From positions 1-42,583 of the forward strand of contig CAYQTL010000034.1 in NCBI GenBank assembly GCA_964420405.1: DNA of 42,583 bases, in the 5' to 3' direction. The notes under the pieces are model-generated. The model was given only the letters and a program-made list of their open reading frames with translations, was not told the origin of the DNA and ran no database searches. The stretch is from CAYQTL01 sp964420405 (GTDB lineage: Bacteria > Acidobacteriota > Thermoanaerobaculia > Thermoanaerobaculales > Sulfomarinibacteraceae). This document shows positions 16,535 through 27,195 of the stretch, piece after piece (within the stretch, counting starts at the first letter, position 1; every line of letters starts with the position of its first letter). The position numbers and the translations under genes are program-made.

Positions 16535-16816
16535 TCAGGGCGGGGTGGTGGGGCGGGTGTCCCACCAGGCGACGGTGAAGGACGCGACGGCGAGCAGGGC
16601 CCAGAGGATGGCCCGTTCGCCTCCGCCGGCGAGCAGGAATCCGACGGCGATGGCGGCGTACAGGGTGGCGACCACGATCCAGGTGAGGCGGCGGCGGGAC
16701 CTCTTCTCGGCCGCCCACGTCGCATGGTGTGCGAGGCCCGCCGCGGCCGCGAAGACCACCAACGGCACGACCACTGCGACGCCGATGACGATGGCGGCCA
16801 TCACAATGGGGGACAT
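16535..16816 (-). CDS. Small three-helix membrane protein, unknown
   Basis: A 93-residue protein with three hydrophobic stretches: about 4-28 (MAAIVIGVAVVVPLVVFAAA), 43-60 (WIVVATLYAAIAVGFLLA) and 66-82. Between the first two is a short basic segment, EKRSRRR, so the N-terminus is probably outside. The ATG at 16816 is well supported by GGGAGGA seven bases upstream; frames opening further upstream run into the hexamer array and are not real. No family is recognised. It lies between the two copies of the CGCAGAG repeat and is convergent with tricorn. Confidence 0.6.
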   Translation of the reverse strand: MSPIVMAAIVIGVAVVVPLVVFAAAAGLAHHATWAAEKRSRRRLTWIVVATLYAAIAVGFLLAGGGERAILWALLAVASFTVAWWDTRPTTPP

Positions 16817-16852
16817 GACGATCCTCCCGAGACGGTGCGTCGAGCATGATAG

Positions 16853-16884
16853 CAACCGCAGAGTGCGCGGAGGGCGCGGTGAAC
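16853..16884 (+). repeat. CGCAGAG-type dispersed repeat, copy 2 (worn)
   Basis: AACCGCAGAG, TGCGCGGAG and GGCGCGGTGAAC follow the same order and period as the copy at 16411-16442, in the same orientation, with several substitutions. The two copies bracket the small membrane-protein gene. Confidence 0.5.
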
Positions 16885-16924
16885 GGGACTGGAGGGAGGA
16901 CCGAGGGGCGCTCGCCGGGCACGC

Positions 16925-16966
16925 GAACGGGAACGGGAACGGGAACGGGATCGGGATCGGAGGCGG
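16925..16966 (+). repeat. GGGAAC/GGGATC hexamer array (solo G-rich arm)
   Basis: Five GGG tracts at 6-bp spacing from 16929, three with AAC and the others with ATC between, then GGAGGCGG. No C-rich partner was found. It lies upstream of the minus-strand small membrane-protein gene and downstream of the epimerase gene. Confidence 0.75.
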
Positions 16967-17054
16967 TAGTGGTGGCCGCGCAGAGCTCGCGGGGGATCCG
17001 TCGACTCCCGCCACGCCTCCGGCGTGCCGGTCGCTTCAGGATGTCGGCGCAGGC

Positions 17055-17985
<931 letters not shown>

Positions 17986-17987
<2 letters not shown>

Positions 17988-18603
17988 GGACTCCTCCCCG
18001 CTGGTGGCGACCGATGGCCTGCCGGATCCGATCGAGCGCGGATTCTACCAGCGCGACACCCGGCGGGTCGCCCGCGAGCTGCTGGGGAAGCTGGTGGTGC
18101 GGACGACGCACGACGGCACGGTGGTGCTGCGGCTGACGGAGGTCGAGGCGTACCTCGGGGTGGAGGACCCGGCGGCCCACACCTTCGGCGGGCGTCGGAC
18201 GGATCGGGTGCGGACGATGTGGGGCGAGGCGGGGCACGCCTACGTCTACCTCGTCTACGGGCTGCACCACTGCCTGAATGTGGTCACGGGAGGGGAGGGC
18301 ATCCCCCATGCGGTGCTGGTGCGGGGCGGCGTGGTGGTGACAGGCCGTGAGCTGGTGGGCCGGCGCCGCGGAGCGCGGGTCGCGCCGCGCGCGTGGACCG
18401 ACGGGCCGGGTAAGATCGGCCAGGCGCTGGCGCTGAGTCTGGCCGACGACGGCCTCGACCTGTGCCGGCGCCGCTCGGGCCTGTGGCTGGCCGACGACGG
18501 ACTCCGGTTCCCGGACGCGGCGGTCAGGTGCACGCCCCGGGTCGGGATCGACTACGCCGGAGCGGCGGCCGCCTGGCCGCTGCGGTTCGTGGTGGCGGAA
18601 TGA
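17986..18603 (+). CDS. DNA-3-methyladenine glycosylase (AAG/MPG family)
   Basis: A 205-residue base-excision repair enzyme that removes alkylated purines. RVARELLGKLVV opens the fold; VVLRLTEVEAYLG holds the catalytic Glu (54) and AAHTFGGRRTDR follows, then GHAYVYLVYGLHHCLNVV with the intercalating-Tyr region, and GPGKIGQALAL near the C-terminus. Length and order match bacterial members. The start is uncertain: the ATG at 17986 overlaps the divergent epimerase start and has no ribosome site, and a GTG at 18004 is equally possible. Its promoter would have to lie within the epimerase gene. Confidence 0.9.
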
Positions 18604-18622
18604 GGCCGCGTCGTCCGGCGGA

Positions 18623-18877
18623 TCACGGCGAGCAGATGCTGCACGGTGTGAAGCCGGCGTCGATCGCCTCGGAGCGGTTGCGGAACGTGCGGCTCGAGGA
18701 GCCCGATCCGAAGAACCGGCAGTCGGGGCCGTGGAAGACCCGGCTGTCCTCGTTGCCGCGGTAGGCGTTCTCCTGTCCCGGCGTCTCGACCGGCGTCAGC
18801 AGCCACCGGACCACGGTGTAGGCGGCCGCTCCGGCGAGCCCGAACCACAGCCATCTCGCGAGCCCGTGCTTCGGCAT
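18623..18877 (-). CDS. Small membrane protein with Ada-like Cys motif
   Basis: An 84-residue protein. Residues 8-27 form one membrane helix (ARWLWFGLAGAAAYTVVRWL). The C-terminal part has VFHGPDC, then FRNRSEAIDAGFTPCSIC, giving His49, Cys53, Cys79 and Cys82. The pattern Cys, a Phe-x-x-Arg-x-x-Ala-x-x-x-Gly-[FY]-x-Pro-Cys-x-x-Cys end is that of small zinc-binding modules related to the metal-binding domain of Ada and to C-terminal tags of some nucleases. A strong ribosome site, GGGAGGTGG, sits seven bases before the ATG at 18877. Function is unknown; it may bind a metal in the periplasm or at the membrane face. Confidence 0.65.
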   Translation of the reverse strand: MPKHGLARWLWFGLAGAAAYTVVRWLLTPVETPGQENAYRGNEDSRVFHGPDCRFFGSGSSSRTFRNRSEAIDAGFTPCSICSP

Positions 18878-18955
18878 GGGCCACCTCCCTCTCGGCACGT
18901 CGGGCGACGCGCCTCCCTCCGAGTATAGGGGCCGTCTCGCGGTCCGTGCCGGGAA

Positions 18956-19003
18956 CCTGTCCACGTCGGGTACGATGGACCTGTCCACGTCGGGTACGAT
19001 GGA
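18956..19003 (+). repeat. Perfect 24-bp tandem duplication upstream of SpoIIE-type gene
   Basis: 18956-18979 and 18980-19003 are identical. Each copy carries GGGTACGATGG, in which TACGAT (18971-18976 and 18995-19000) could serve as a -10 box. The second copy ends just before the ribosome site of the phosphatase gene. The identity suggests a recent duplication. Confidence 0.9.
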
Positions 19004-19011
19004 AGGGCACG

Positions 19012-20715
19012 ATGCTGGCACTCGAGATCCGCACGCCCGGCGGCGAGGACCGTCTCGTCCGGGTACGGGAGGACATGGTCATCGGCCGGTCGACGGCCGC
19101 CGACGTGACCGTTCCGGATCCGGCCCTGTCCCGCCGCCACGCCCGGTTCTTCCGCGACCGGGAGCGCTGGTGGATCGAGGACCTCGGCTCGCGCAACGGC
19201 ACGTTCCACAATGGCGAGCGGATCGGCGACGTGGCCTCACTCGAGGACGGCGACATGGTCAGCCTGTCGTCGACGGTGGTCGTGGTCCACATCGGGGGTG
19301 CCGCCGCCGAGAGAGACACCTCGACCGACTCCTCGGCCAGCTTCCACGACGCGTCGTCGCTGCTGCGGAAGGTGCGGGAGGCCCCGTTCGGCGACGACCT
19401 GGAGGCCGGCGAGGTCCGACGGATCGCGGAACGTCTGCGGGTCATCAACGAGGTCCACGAGGCCCTGTCGAGGACGGTGGCGGTGAATGAGCTGCTCGAC
19501 CTCATCCTCGACCGCGTGTTCGACCACCTGTCTCCGCAGGCGGGCGCGGTGTTCCTGCTGGACGACGGACGTCTCGTCCGCGCCGCCACGCGAACCTCGG
19601 GCGGGCTCCAGGACGACCTGCCCGAGTCGCGCACCCTCGCCGCCGAGGTGATCGGCAAGCTCGCCGGCGCCCTTGTGACCGACGTGGCGGGGGACGCGCG
19701 CTTCGCGCAGTCGGGCAGCCTGCTCGCCGTCGGCGTCCGCAGCCTGGTGGCGGCGCCGCTGCTGACGCCCGACGACTGCCTCGGGATGATCGTGCTCAGC
19801 TCGGAGCAGTCGGGCAGGGCGTTCACCCAGGACGACCTGGCGCTGCTGGTGTCGCTGGCGTCGGCGGCCGCGCTGCGGATCCGCAACATCCAGCTCGCCG
19901 AGCAGGCGATGACCCAGCAGCGATGGGAGCGGGAGGTGGCGCTCGCCCGCCGGATCCAGGAGGCGCTGCTCGCGTCGGAGATGCCGGCGCCACCCGGGTG
20001 GGAGCTGCACGGCGGCAACGTGCCGTCGCGCGGGGTGTCGGGCGACTACTACCAGGTGCTGCCGCGGACCGACGGCGGCCTCGTCCTGCTGCTCGCCGAC
20101 GTCTCCGGCAAGGGAATCGCCGCCTCGATCGTGGCGGCCTACCTGGACGCCCTGTGCTCGTGCCTGCTGGAGGGTCAGAGCTCGCCTGGCGCGACCCTCT
20201 TCCGGGTGTCCCGCCTGCTGAACCGGCGCACGCCCGAGGAGCGGTTTGCGACGCTGTTCCTCGGGTTCCTCGACCCGCCGTCGGGGCGGCTGCGGTACGC
20301 CAGCGCCGGCCACGAGCCGGCGCTGCTGATGCGCGCGTCGGGAGAGGAGGAGTGGCTCGAGCCCACCGGCATGCCGGTGGGCATCCTGGACGACGCGACG
20401 TTCGGCGACCGCGAGACGGTCGTGGGCCCGGGCGATCTGCTCGTCCTGTACAGCGACGGCCTGTCCGAGGCGGTCAACGCCGACGAGGAGGAGTTCGGGC
20501 GGGCCCGGCTGGCGGAGGTCTGCCGCCGGCACCGGGAGTGCGCGGCGGCCGAGCTCGCCCGCGCGGTCGAGGCGGCGACCGACCGGTTCGTCGGCGGCGT
20601 CCCCTACGGCGACGACCGCACGATCGTCATCGCCAGGCGGTTGGTGAGACCGGGGCCGTTGCCGACGGCGCGGGCAGAACCCCTCGACTCGGATCACGAT
20701 CCAGGACAGGCGTGA
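19012..20715 (+). CDS. FHA-GAF-SpoIIE serine phosphatase
   Basis: A 567-residue cytoplasmic signalling protein. The FHA domain covers about 1-95, with GRS (25-27), SRRH (40-43) and GSRNGT (59-64), which bind phosphothreonine. A GAF-type sensor follows (about 145-295; VFDHLSPQAGAVFLLDDGR). A short coiled stretch with ERAEVALARRIQEALL-like sequence leads into the SpoIIE/RsbU PP2C domain (about 315-550) with SGDYYQVL, VLLLADVSGKGIAAS, YASAGHEPALL and LYSDGLSEAVN, which hold the metal-binding Asp residues. Such enzymes dephosphorylate STAS anti-anti-sigma proteins. I start at ATG 19012 because GGAAGGG lies five bases upstream and the domain begins at once; an upstream GTG frame would only translate the 24-bp repeat. 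The STAS gene at 38542 is a distant possible target. Confidence 0.92.
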   Translation: MLALEIRTPGGEDRLVRVREDMVIGRSTAADVTVPDPALSRRHARFFRDRERWWIEDLGSRNGTFHNGERIGDVASLEDGDMVSLSSTVVVVHIGGAAAERDTSTDSSASFHDASSLLRKVREAPFGDDLEAGEVRRIAERLRVINEVHEALSRTVAVNELLDLILDRVFDHLSPQAGAVFLLDDGRLVRAATRTSGGLQDDLPESRTLAAEVIGKLAGALVTDVAGDARFAQSGSLLAVGVRSLVAAPLLTPDDCLGMIVLSSEQSGRAFTQDDLALLVSLASAAALRIRNIQLAEQAMTQQRWEREVALARRIQEALLASEMPAPPGWELHGGNVPSRGVSGDYYQVLPRTDGGLVLLLADVSGKGIAASIVAAYLDALCSCLLEGQSSPGATLFRVSRLLNRRTPEERFATLFLGFLDPPSGRLRYASAGHEPALLMRASGEEEWLEPTGMPVGILDDATFGDRETVVGPGDLLVLYSDGLSEAVNADEEEFGRARLAEVCRRHRECAAAELARAVEAATDRFVGGVPYGDDRTIVIARRLVRPGPLPTARAEPLDSDHDPGQA

Positions 20716-20840
20716 GGGCGTGGAGGTGCGGAGACGGGAGGTGCGCGGGCCGTGGCTCTCCCCGGGGCGGTCTTCACCGGCACGTGACCCCGGAGATCTT
20801 CAGACCTCGAGGCGCGTCCACGGCTCGCGGACGATTTCGT

Positions 20841-20880
20841 CGGGTTCGGGATCGGGATCGGGATCGGGAGCGGGACCCGG
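20841..20880 (+). repeat. GGGATC hexamer array (solo G-rich arm)
   Basis: Six GGG tracts at exact 6-bp spacing from 20842, with TTC, ATC, ATC, ATC and AGC between. It lies between the convergent phosphatase and AEC transporter genes, six bases from the stop codon of the latter. No C-rich partner was seen. Confidence 0.75.
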
Positions 20881-20886
20881 ATGCGA

Positions 20887-21762
20887 TCACGCGAGGAAGG
20901 CGAGGACGAGGGGGATGACCGCGACGGAGAGTGCGGTGCCGAGGAGGATCGCGCCGGCGACCTCGTCGCCCTGCTGGTGGTGGGCCTCGGCGAGGACGAA
21001 GTTCATGACCGCGGAGGGCAGCACGCCTGTCACCAGCAGGACCCCGCGGGCGGGATCCTGGACGTCGAGCAGGACCACCCACGCCAGTGCCGCCGCGAGC
21101 CCCGGGACCATCCGCAGTACGACGGTCAGCAGGGCCCGCGCCGGCGCGTGCAGCCGCACCGACCGGATCCGGATGCCGAGGCTGAGCAGCATCAGGGGGA
21201 CCGCGGCCTCGCCCAGCAGCTCGAGGCCGCGCATGACGGGCGCCGGAGGGAGCCAGCCGGTGAGCGACGCGGCGGCACCGAGCACCGCGGCGTGGAACAG
21301 CGGCGCCGTGAAGGCCTCGGCCGGGTGCGGCCGCCCGGAGACCACCATCAGCCCGAGGCTGTAGTGGAGCACCGTGACCGCGGTGAAGACGATCACGGCC
21401 GCCGCGAGCCCGTCCTGCCCGAAAGCGAACAGGGCCAGCGGCAGGCCGAGGTTGCCGGTGTTGGGGAACATGGCGGCGAGCAGGAGCCCGCGCCGCTCGC
21501 GGATGCGCAGGGCCGCGAAGGTGCCCCAGGCGACGAGACCGCACACCGCGATCTGGGCGGCCGCGCCGCCCCCGATGATTCCGATCGCCTGCAGGCTCGG
21601 CGTCCGCGACGCCAGGCTGTGGAACACCAGCGCCGGCGCCGCCAGGTAGAGCACGACGTCGGTCAGCGTCTCCAGCTCGAGACGGAGGAAGCGCGCCGCC
21701 ATCCAGCCGGCCGCCGCCACCCCGAACACCGGCAGCACCACCTGCACCAGCTGGCTCAACAT
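20887..21762 (-). CDS. AEC family transporter
   Basis: A 291-residue membrane protein of the auxin efflux carrier family, with ten predicted helices in two halves of five. Visible family marks are YLAAPALVFHSLA in the second helix, AAMFPNTGNLGLPLALFAFG with the conserved NxGNxGLP stretch, and the C-terminal VTGVLPSAVMNFVLAEAHH. Bacterial members move small organic acids, amino acids or malonate-like compounds; the substrate is not readable here. I use the ATG at 21762, which gives the standard N-terminus, although no ribosome site is evident. It is divergent from the secreted gene at 21952 and convergent with the phosphatase gene. Confidence 0.87.
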   Translation of the reverse strand: MLSQLVQVVLPVFGVAAAGWMAARFLRLELETLTDVVLYLAAPALVFHSLASRTPSLQAIGIIGGGAAAQIAVCGLVAWGTFAALRIRERRGLLLAAMFPNTGNLGLPLALFAFGQDGLAAAVIVFTAVTVLHYSLGLMVVSGRPHPAEAFTAPLFHAAVLGAAASLTGWLPPAPVMRGLELLGEAAVPLMLLSLGIRIRSVRLHAPARALLTVVLRMVPGLAAALAWVVLLDVQDPARGVLLVTGVLPSAVMNFVLAEAHHQQGDEVAGAILLGTALSVAVIPLVLAFLA

Positions 21763-21891
21763 CGTCGGCCGACGGTAGCGGCGCCCGCGGGCGTCGGCAA
21801 GCCCGCCGGAGCGCGGAAGGGTGTGACCGGCGTCGCGCGAGGGTGGACGGGACGGGGATACCATGGTCGTGAAGCCGCCACGGTCGAATCC

Positions 21892-21914
21892 GGCGTGACC
21901 GGCGTGACCGGCGG
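21892..21914 (+). repeat. Short GTGACCGGC tandem repeat
   Basis: GTGACCGGC occurs twice in a row within 21894-21912, and GTGACCGGCGT occurs once more near 21822. The short motif could be an operator for the gene at 21952, but three copies in GC-rich DNA may be chance. Confidence 0.3.
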
Positions 21915-21951
21915 ACGCTGGACCACCGGCGGCCGGAGACCGGGGAGGACG

Positions 21952-23445
21952 ATGTCCCGAGCCGCGACCCCCGTGCCGTTGAGAGCCCTGATCGTCGGCG
22001 CGAGCCTCGCCGTTGCGCTGGGTGGAGCGAGCGCCCACTCGCAGGACCGGTACGCGTCCCGCGCGGTCGAGCTGGGGGCGACCCCCGCGGTGGAGGACCT
22101 CTCCGACATCGGGCAGAACGTGGTCCCGATGGCCGGCGGCGGGTACGCGGTGGTCTGGGTCGCGGTCGAGACGGATCCGGCGGGCGTGGCGGTCGCCGGA
22201 GAGGGCCTCCTGCAGCTGCTCGACGCCGACGGCGCGCCGATGGTCGAGACGCCCCTCGTGCTCGCGCGCAGCGACACCGGCAGCGTCCGTTCCCCGGCGG
22301 TCGTCGCCGGCGACGGCGACAGCCTGTACGCCGCATCCGTCGCGCAGGGCGCGTTCGTGCCCGGGCCCGGCTACCCCTTCGAGCTCCTGGTGCAGCGGCT
22401 CGACGCGGAGGGACGACCATCCTGGCCGGGCGGCGGCGTCACGGTGTCGGTGCGCGACGCCCGCCTGCCGGTGCTGGTTCCGGCCGACCGGGGCGGCGTG
22501 CTGGTCTGCTTCGGGGACCGGCGCGGGTCCGAGGCGCCGGACGTGTTCTGTCAGAAGCTCGACTCTGACGGGGCGTGGACGTGGGCCTTCGAAGGGGTGC
22601 GGGTCGGTGCGGACGCGATCGGCCGCTTGGGCCACGTCGCCGTCACCGACAAGGCCGGCGGCGTGATCGTCGCCTGGCTCGAGGCCGCGTCAGGCCAGCT
22701 GCAGGTGCGCCTGCAGCGAATCGACCAGACCGCGGCCAGACTGTGGGGCGACCGCGGCGTGCTGGTGGCCGAGACCGGGATCCCGGCCGACGGAGCGACG
22801 GGCCTGCGCGCCCTCGGGGCGATCGCCGACGGTCGCGGAGGGGCCGTGCTGTCATACGAGCGGGCGGCGGCGTCGCCGGAGCGCGACCGGGAGGTGGTGG
22901 TCGAGAGGTTCGGCCGGGACGGGCTCCCGGCGTGGCGGGCGCCGGCGGTGGTGGGCGCGGCCGACGAGCGGTCGCGGCGCCACGAGGCGACGGTGACCAA
23001 CGGCTTCGGCGATGCCTACGTGGTCACGACGACGGTGATGGACGGCGCGCAGGGGAGCTGCCGGGTCACGCGGGTCACCGCGGAGGGTGGGCTGCCGTGG
23101 GGGAGCTCCGGTGTCGACCTGGCGGGGCCCGGATGCCATTCCGGTCGTGCCGCCTGGGGAGCCGGCACGCTCGCCGTCGTCGCCACGGTCCGTGAGCATG
23201 GACGGGCGTTCCTCCTGCGGCCCGACGGGTCCCGCGAGGGGCCGCATCGCGGGCACGCCGTGAGCGTCGGGGCGGATGCGAGACCGGCGGACGTCGCGCT
23301 CTCGACGCTGGAGCCCCGGCTGCTGTCACTGTGGGAGCGGCACTCGGCGGATTCCGGGGACGTCGATGTGATCGGCGAGGTGTGGTGGCTCGTGCCGCGG
23401 CCGCCGCGGCGGCCGGAGGGACGCGCGACGCCGGGCGGGCCCTGA
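21952..23445 (+). CDS. Secreted protein with repeated beta-propeller-like segments
   Basis: A 497-residue protein of unknown function. Residues 1-28 form a signal peptide ending GGASA. The mature part is built from repeated strands of the type LLQLLDADGAPM, LLVQRLDAEGRPSW, CQKLDSDGAWTW, RLQRIDQTAARLW and VERFGRDGLPAW, each a hydrophobic strand followed by Asp/Gly and then Trp, spaced about 55-65 residues apart. This resembles the WxxxG-type propeller blades seen in secreted proteins of Acidobacteriota and Bacteroidetes-like bacteria. A single Cys pair (residues about 183 and 199) may form a disulphide. GGGGAGGA five bases upstream supports the ATG at 21952. It converges on glgC with only 14 bases between stops. 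Confidence 0.65.
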   Translation: MSRAATPVPLRALIVGASLAVALGGASAHSQDRYASRAVELGATPAVEDLSDIGQNVVPMAGGGYAVVWVAVETDPAGVAVAGEGLLQLLDADGAPMVETPLVLARSDTGSVRSPAVVAGDGDSLYAASVAQGAFVPGPGYPFELLVQRLDAEGRPSWPGGGVTVSVRDARLPVLVPADRGGVLVCFGDRRGSEAPDVFCQKLDSDGAWTWAFEGVRVGADAIGRLGHVAVTDKAGGVIVAWLEAASGQLQVRLQRIDQTAARLWGDRGVLVAETGIPADGATGLRALGAIADGRGGAVLSYERAAASPERDREVVVERFGRDGLPAWRAPAVVGAADERSRRHEATVTNGFGDAYVVTTTVMDGAQGSCRVTRVTAEGGLPWGSSGVDLAGPGCHSGRAAWGAGTLAVVATVREHGRAFLLRPDGSREGPHRGHAVSVGADARPADVALSTLEPRLLSLWERHSADSGDVDVIGEVWWLVPRPPRRPEGRATPGGP

Positions 23446-23459
23446 GCCGAGGCGCCGGC

Positions 23460-24761
23460 TCAGGCCGGCGCCCCGGTGAGCTTCCGGCGTCTCTCGTGCG
23501 GCGGGCGATCGGCCTCCGGCGGCAGGACCATCGCCCCGCGGGGGACGACGACGATGCCCGATCCGGTGACGTGGAAGCGGAGCCGGTCGGCCTCCGGGTC
23601 GACGCCGACCTCGGCTCCCGGCAGGACGCGGACGTGCTTGTCGAGAATGGCGCGCCGGACGTGGGCGTGACGGCCGACGTCGGTACCGTCCATGACGACG
23701 CTGTCGTGCACCTGGGCCCACGAGTTGACCCGGACGCCGGGTCCGAGGATCGAGCGCTCGACGCGGCCGCCGCTGATGATCACCCCGCCGGACACGATCG
23801 AGTCGAGGGCGATGCCGAGCCGCCCGCCCGGGTGCTCCTGGGCGAACACGGTCTTGGCGGGCGGCAGCGGGGTGGCCAGGGTGTGGATCGGCCACCGGTC
23901 GTCGTAGAGGTTGAACACCGGATCCACCGCGACCAGGTCCATGCTCGCCGCGTAGTAGGAGTCGAGGGTGCCGATATCGCGCCAGTAGACCTCCTCTTTG
24001 CGGTTCTCGTCGTCGAACGGGAACGCGTGGAGCCGCCCGGACGCGGTGAGCTCCGGCAGCACGTCGCGGCCGAAGTCGAAGGGGCCCGGACCGCGACCGG
24101 ACAGCGACTCGAGCAGCAGGTCGCGGTCGAAGCAGTACACGCCCATACTGACGAGCGCCCGTCCGGGGTGGCCGGGAACGCTCGGCGGATCGGAGGGCTT
24201 CTCGACGAACCCGACGACCCGATTGCCGTCGTCGACGGAGAGGACGCCGAACGCCCGTGCGTCGTCGGCGGACACCTCGACGCCGCACACTGTGGCGCCG
24301 GCGTTCCGCGACAGGTGGAACCGCAGCAGCTTGCGGTAGTCCATCTTGTAGAGGTGGTCGCCGGACAGGACGACGACGTGCCGGCAGTCGTCGCGTCGCA
24401 GCAGGTGAACGTTCTGGGCGACGGCGTCGGCGGTGCCCTCGTACCAGCGTCGTCCGACCCGCAGCTGAGGAGGGACGCTCTGGATGAACTCGCCCACAGC
24501 CGGTACGAACAGCGGCGCCCAGCCCCGCTGGAGGTGTCGCTCCAGGCTGTCGGACTTGTACTGGGTGAGCACCCAGATCCGTCGCAGGCCCGAGTTGAGG
24601 CAGTTGGACAGGCTGAAGTCGATCATGCGGTAGGCGCCGCCGAACGGGACCGCGGGCTTGCTGCGGTCACGGGTGAGCGGCTCGAGGCGCTCTCCCTCGC
24701 CTCCCGCCAGCACCACCGCCACGGTCTGCTCGAGCAGGCGGTGGGGGATCTCCGTGTCCAC
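23460..24761 (-). CDS. glgC: Glucose-1-phosphate adenylyltransferase
   Basis: A 433-residue enzyme that makes ADP-glucose from glucose-1-phosphate and ATP, the committed step of glycogen synthesis. The nucleotidyltransferase motif is VLAGGEGERLEPLTRDRSKP, with KPAVPFGGAYRMIDF for substrate and allosteric binding, then GTADAVAQN, SGDHLYKMDYRKLL and VEKPSDPP, and GTLDSYYAASMDL. A left-handed beta-helix (LGIALDSIVSGGVIISGG onward) forms the C-terminal third. The start is GTG at 24761 with a strong GGGGAGGAGG upstream; frames extending further run through acs and are artefacts. It lies downstream of acs on the same strand, 134 bases apart, with a hairpin in the gap. Confidence 0.95.
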   Translation of the reverse strand: MDTEIPHRLLEQTVAVVLAGGEGERLEPLTRDRSKPAVPFGGAYRMIDFSLSNCLNSGLRRIWVLTQYKSDSLERHLQRGWAPLFVPAVGEFIQSVPPQLRVGRRWYEGTADAVAQNVHLLRRDDCRHVVVLSGDHLYKMDYRKLLRFHLSRNAGATVCGVEVSADDARAFGVLSVDDGNRVVGFVEKPSDPPSVPGHPGRALVSMGVYCFDRDLLLESLSGRGPGPFDFGRDVLPELTASGRLHAFPFDDENRKEEVYWRDIGTLDSYYAASMDLVAVDPVFNLYDDRWPIHTLATPLPPAKTVFAQEHPGGRLGIALDSIVSGGVIISGGRVERSILGPGVRVNSWAQVHDSVVMDGTDVGRHAHVRRAILDKHVRVLPGAEVGVDPEADRLRFHVTGSGIVVVPRGAMVLPPEADRPPHERRRKLTGAPA

Positions 24762-24808
24762 GGGGGCCTCCTCCCCGGCACCCTCCCGGCGGTGTCGCGT
24801 ACCTCGAA

Positions 24809-24828
24809 TGTGGGTCCTCGGACCCACC
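24809..24828. terminator. Perfect hairpin between acs and glgC
   Basis: GTGGGTCC (24810-24817) and GGACCCAC (24820-24827) are perfect inverted repeats. In practice seven pairs with a four-base loop would form. There is no T-run. It may end acs transcripts or protect them from decay. Confidence 0.4.
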
Positions 24829-24895
24829 CTGTCGAGAAGGCCGGCGGTGACGGGCTCGCCGGCGCACACCTCGGGATACGCTCCGCCCGGTCCCG

Positions 24896-26845
<1,950 letters not shown>

Positions 26846-26944
26846 GGGGACCCTCCGGGGATGGCTCACGGTCCGCTGATGTGTCGTCCGAGGGTAGCAG
26901 AACAGGGAACGGTTCTGCGACGCCGTATCCGTGTCCACTCCTCG

Positions 26945-26965
26945 GATTCCGATCCCGTTCCCGAC
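26945..26965 (+). repeat. GATCCC array, short left arm of inverted pair
   Basis: About three to four units (TTCCGATCCCGTTCCCGA). It can pair with part of the long array at 27055-27140. Confidence 0.7.
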
Positions 26966-27054
26966 GAGGTCTCCTCACGACCTGCGCGGGAACGGGTGGG
27001 GAGAGCGTGCCCCCGAGGTTGGTGCTGTCGTGCCGGCATCTCGCACAGCGGATC

Positions 27055-27140
27055 ATCGGGATCGGGAACGGAATCGGGAACGGGATCGGGATCGGGATCG
27101 GGATCGGGATCGGGATCGGGATCGGGATCGGGATCGGGAC
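27055..27140 (+). repeat. Longest GGGATC array, 14 units
   Basis: Thirteen GGG tracts and one GG tract stand at strict 6-bp spacing from 27058 to 27138. The first units have AAC or AATC between, then nine uninterrupted GGGATC units run from 27082. It could hold up to three consecutive G-quadruplexes and carries a GATC site every six bases. It begins right beyond the terminator of the HMG-CoA synthase operon. Confidence 0.9.
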
Positions 27141-27171
27141 GAAAACGGCCCCGGCGCCGAGCGCCGGGGCC
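27141..27171 (-). terminator. Rho-independent terminator of the HMG-CoA synthase operon
   Basis: On the minus strand an 11-bp perfect GC-rich stem (27147-27157 with 27161-27171) with a CGA loop is followed by GTTTTC. It starts 24 bases after the DUF35 stop codon. Confidence 0.8.
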
Positions 27172-27195
27172 TGAGGAGCGTCGACTGGTGTCGAG

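Larger units (their letters stand above)
26846..27195. other. Intergenic region with terminator and largest hexamer element
   Basis: The 350 bases between acs and the DUF35 gene hold, from right to left on the minus strand, a Rho-independent terminator, a 14-unit G-rich array, an 89-base spacer and a short C-rich array. GCTACC on the minus strand near 26890 is a weak -10 candidate for acs. Confidence 0.6.

Noticed and set aside
24762..24895. Riboswitch in the acs-glgC gap
   Set aside because: Only a single perfect hairpin is visible; no conserved riboswitch core could be recognised.
27055..27140. CRISPR array or protein-coding repeat (Asp-Arg or Gly-Ile runs)
   Set aside because: Units are 6 bp without spacers, no cas genes are present, and a 6-bp period keeps every frame open, which explains the peptide-like readings.
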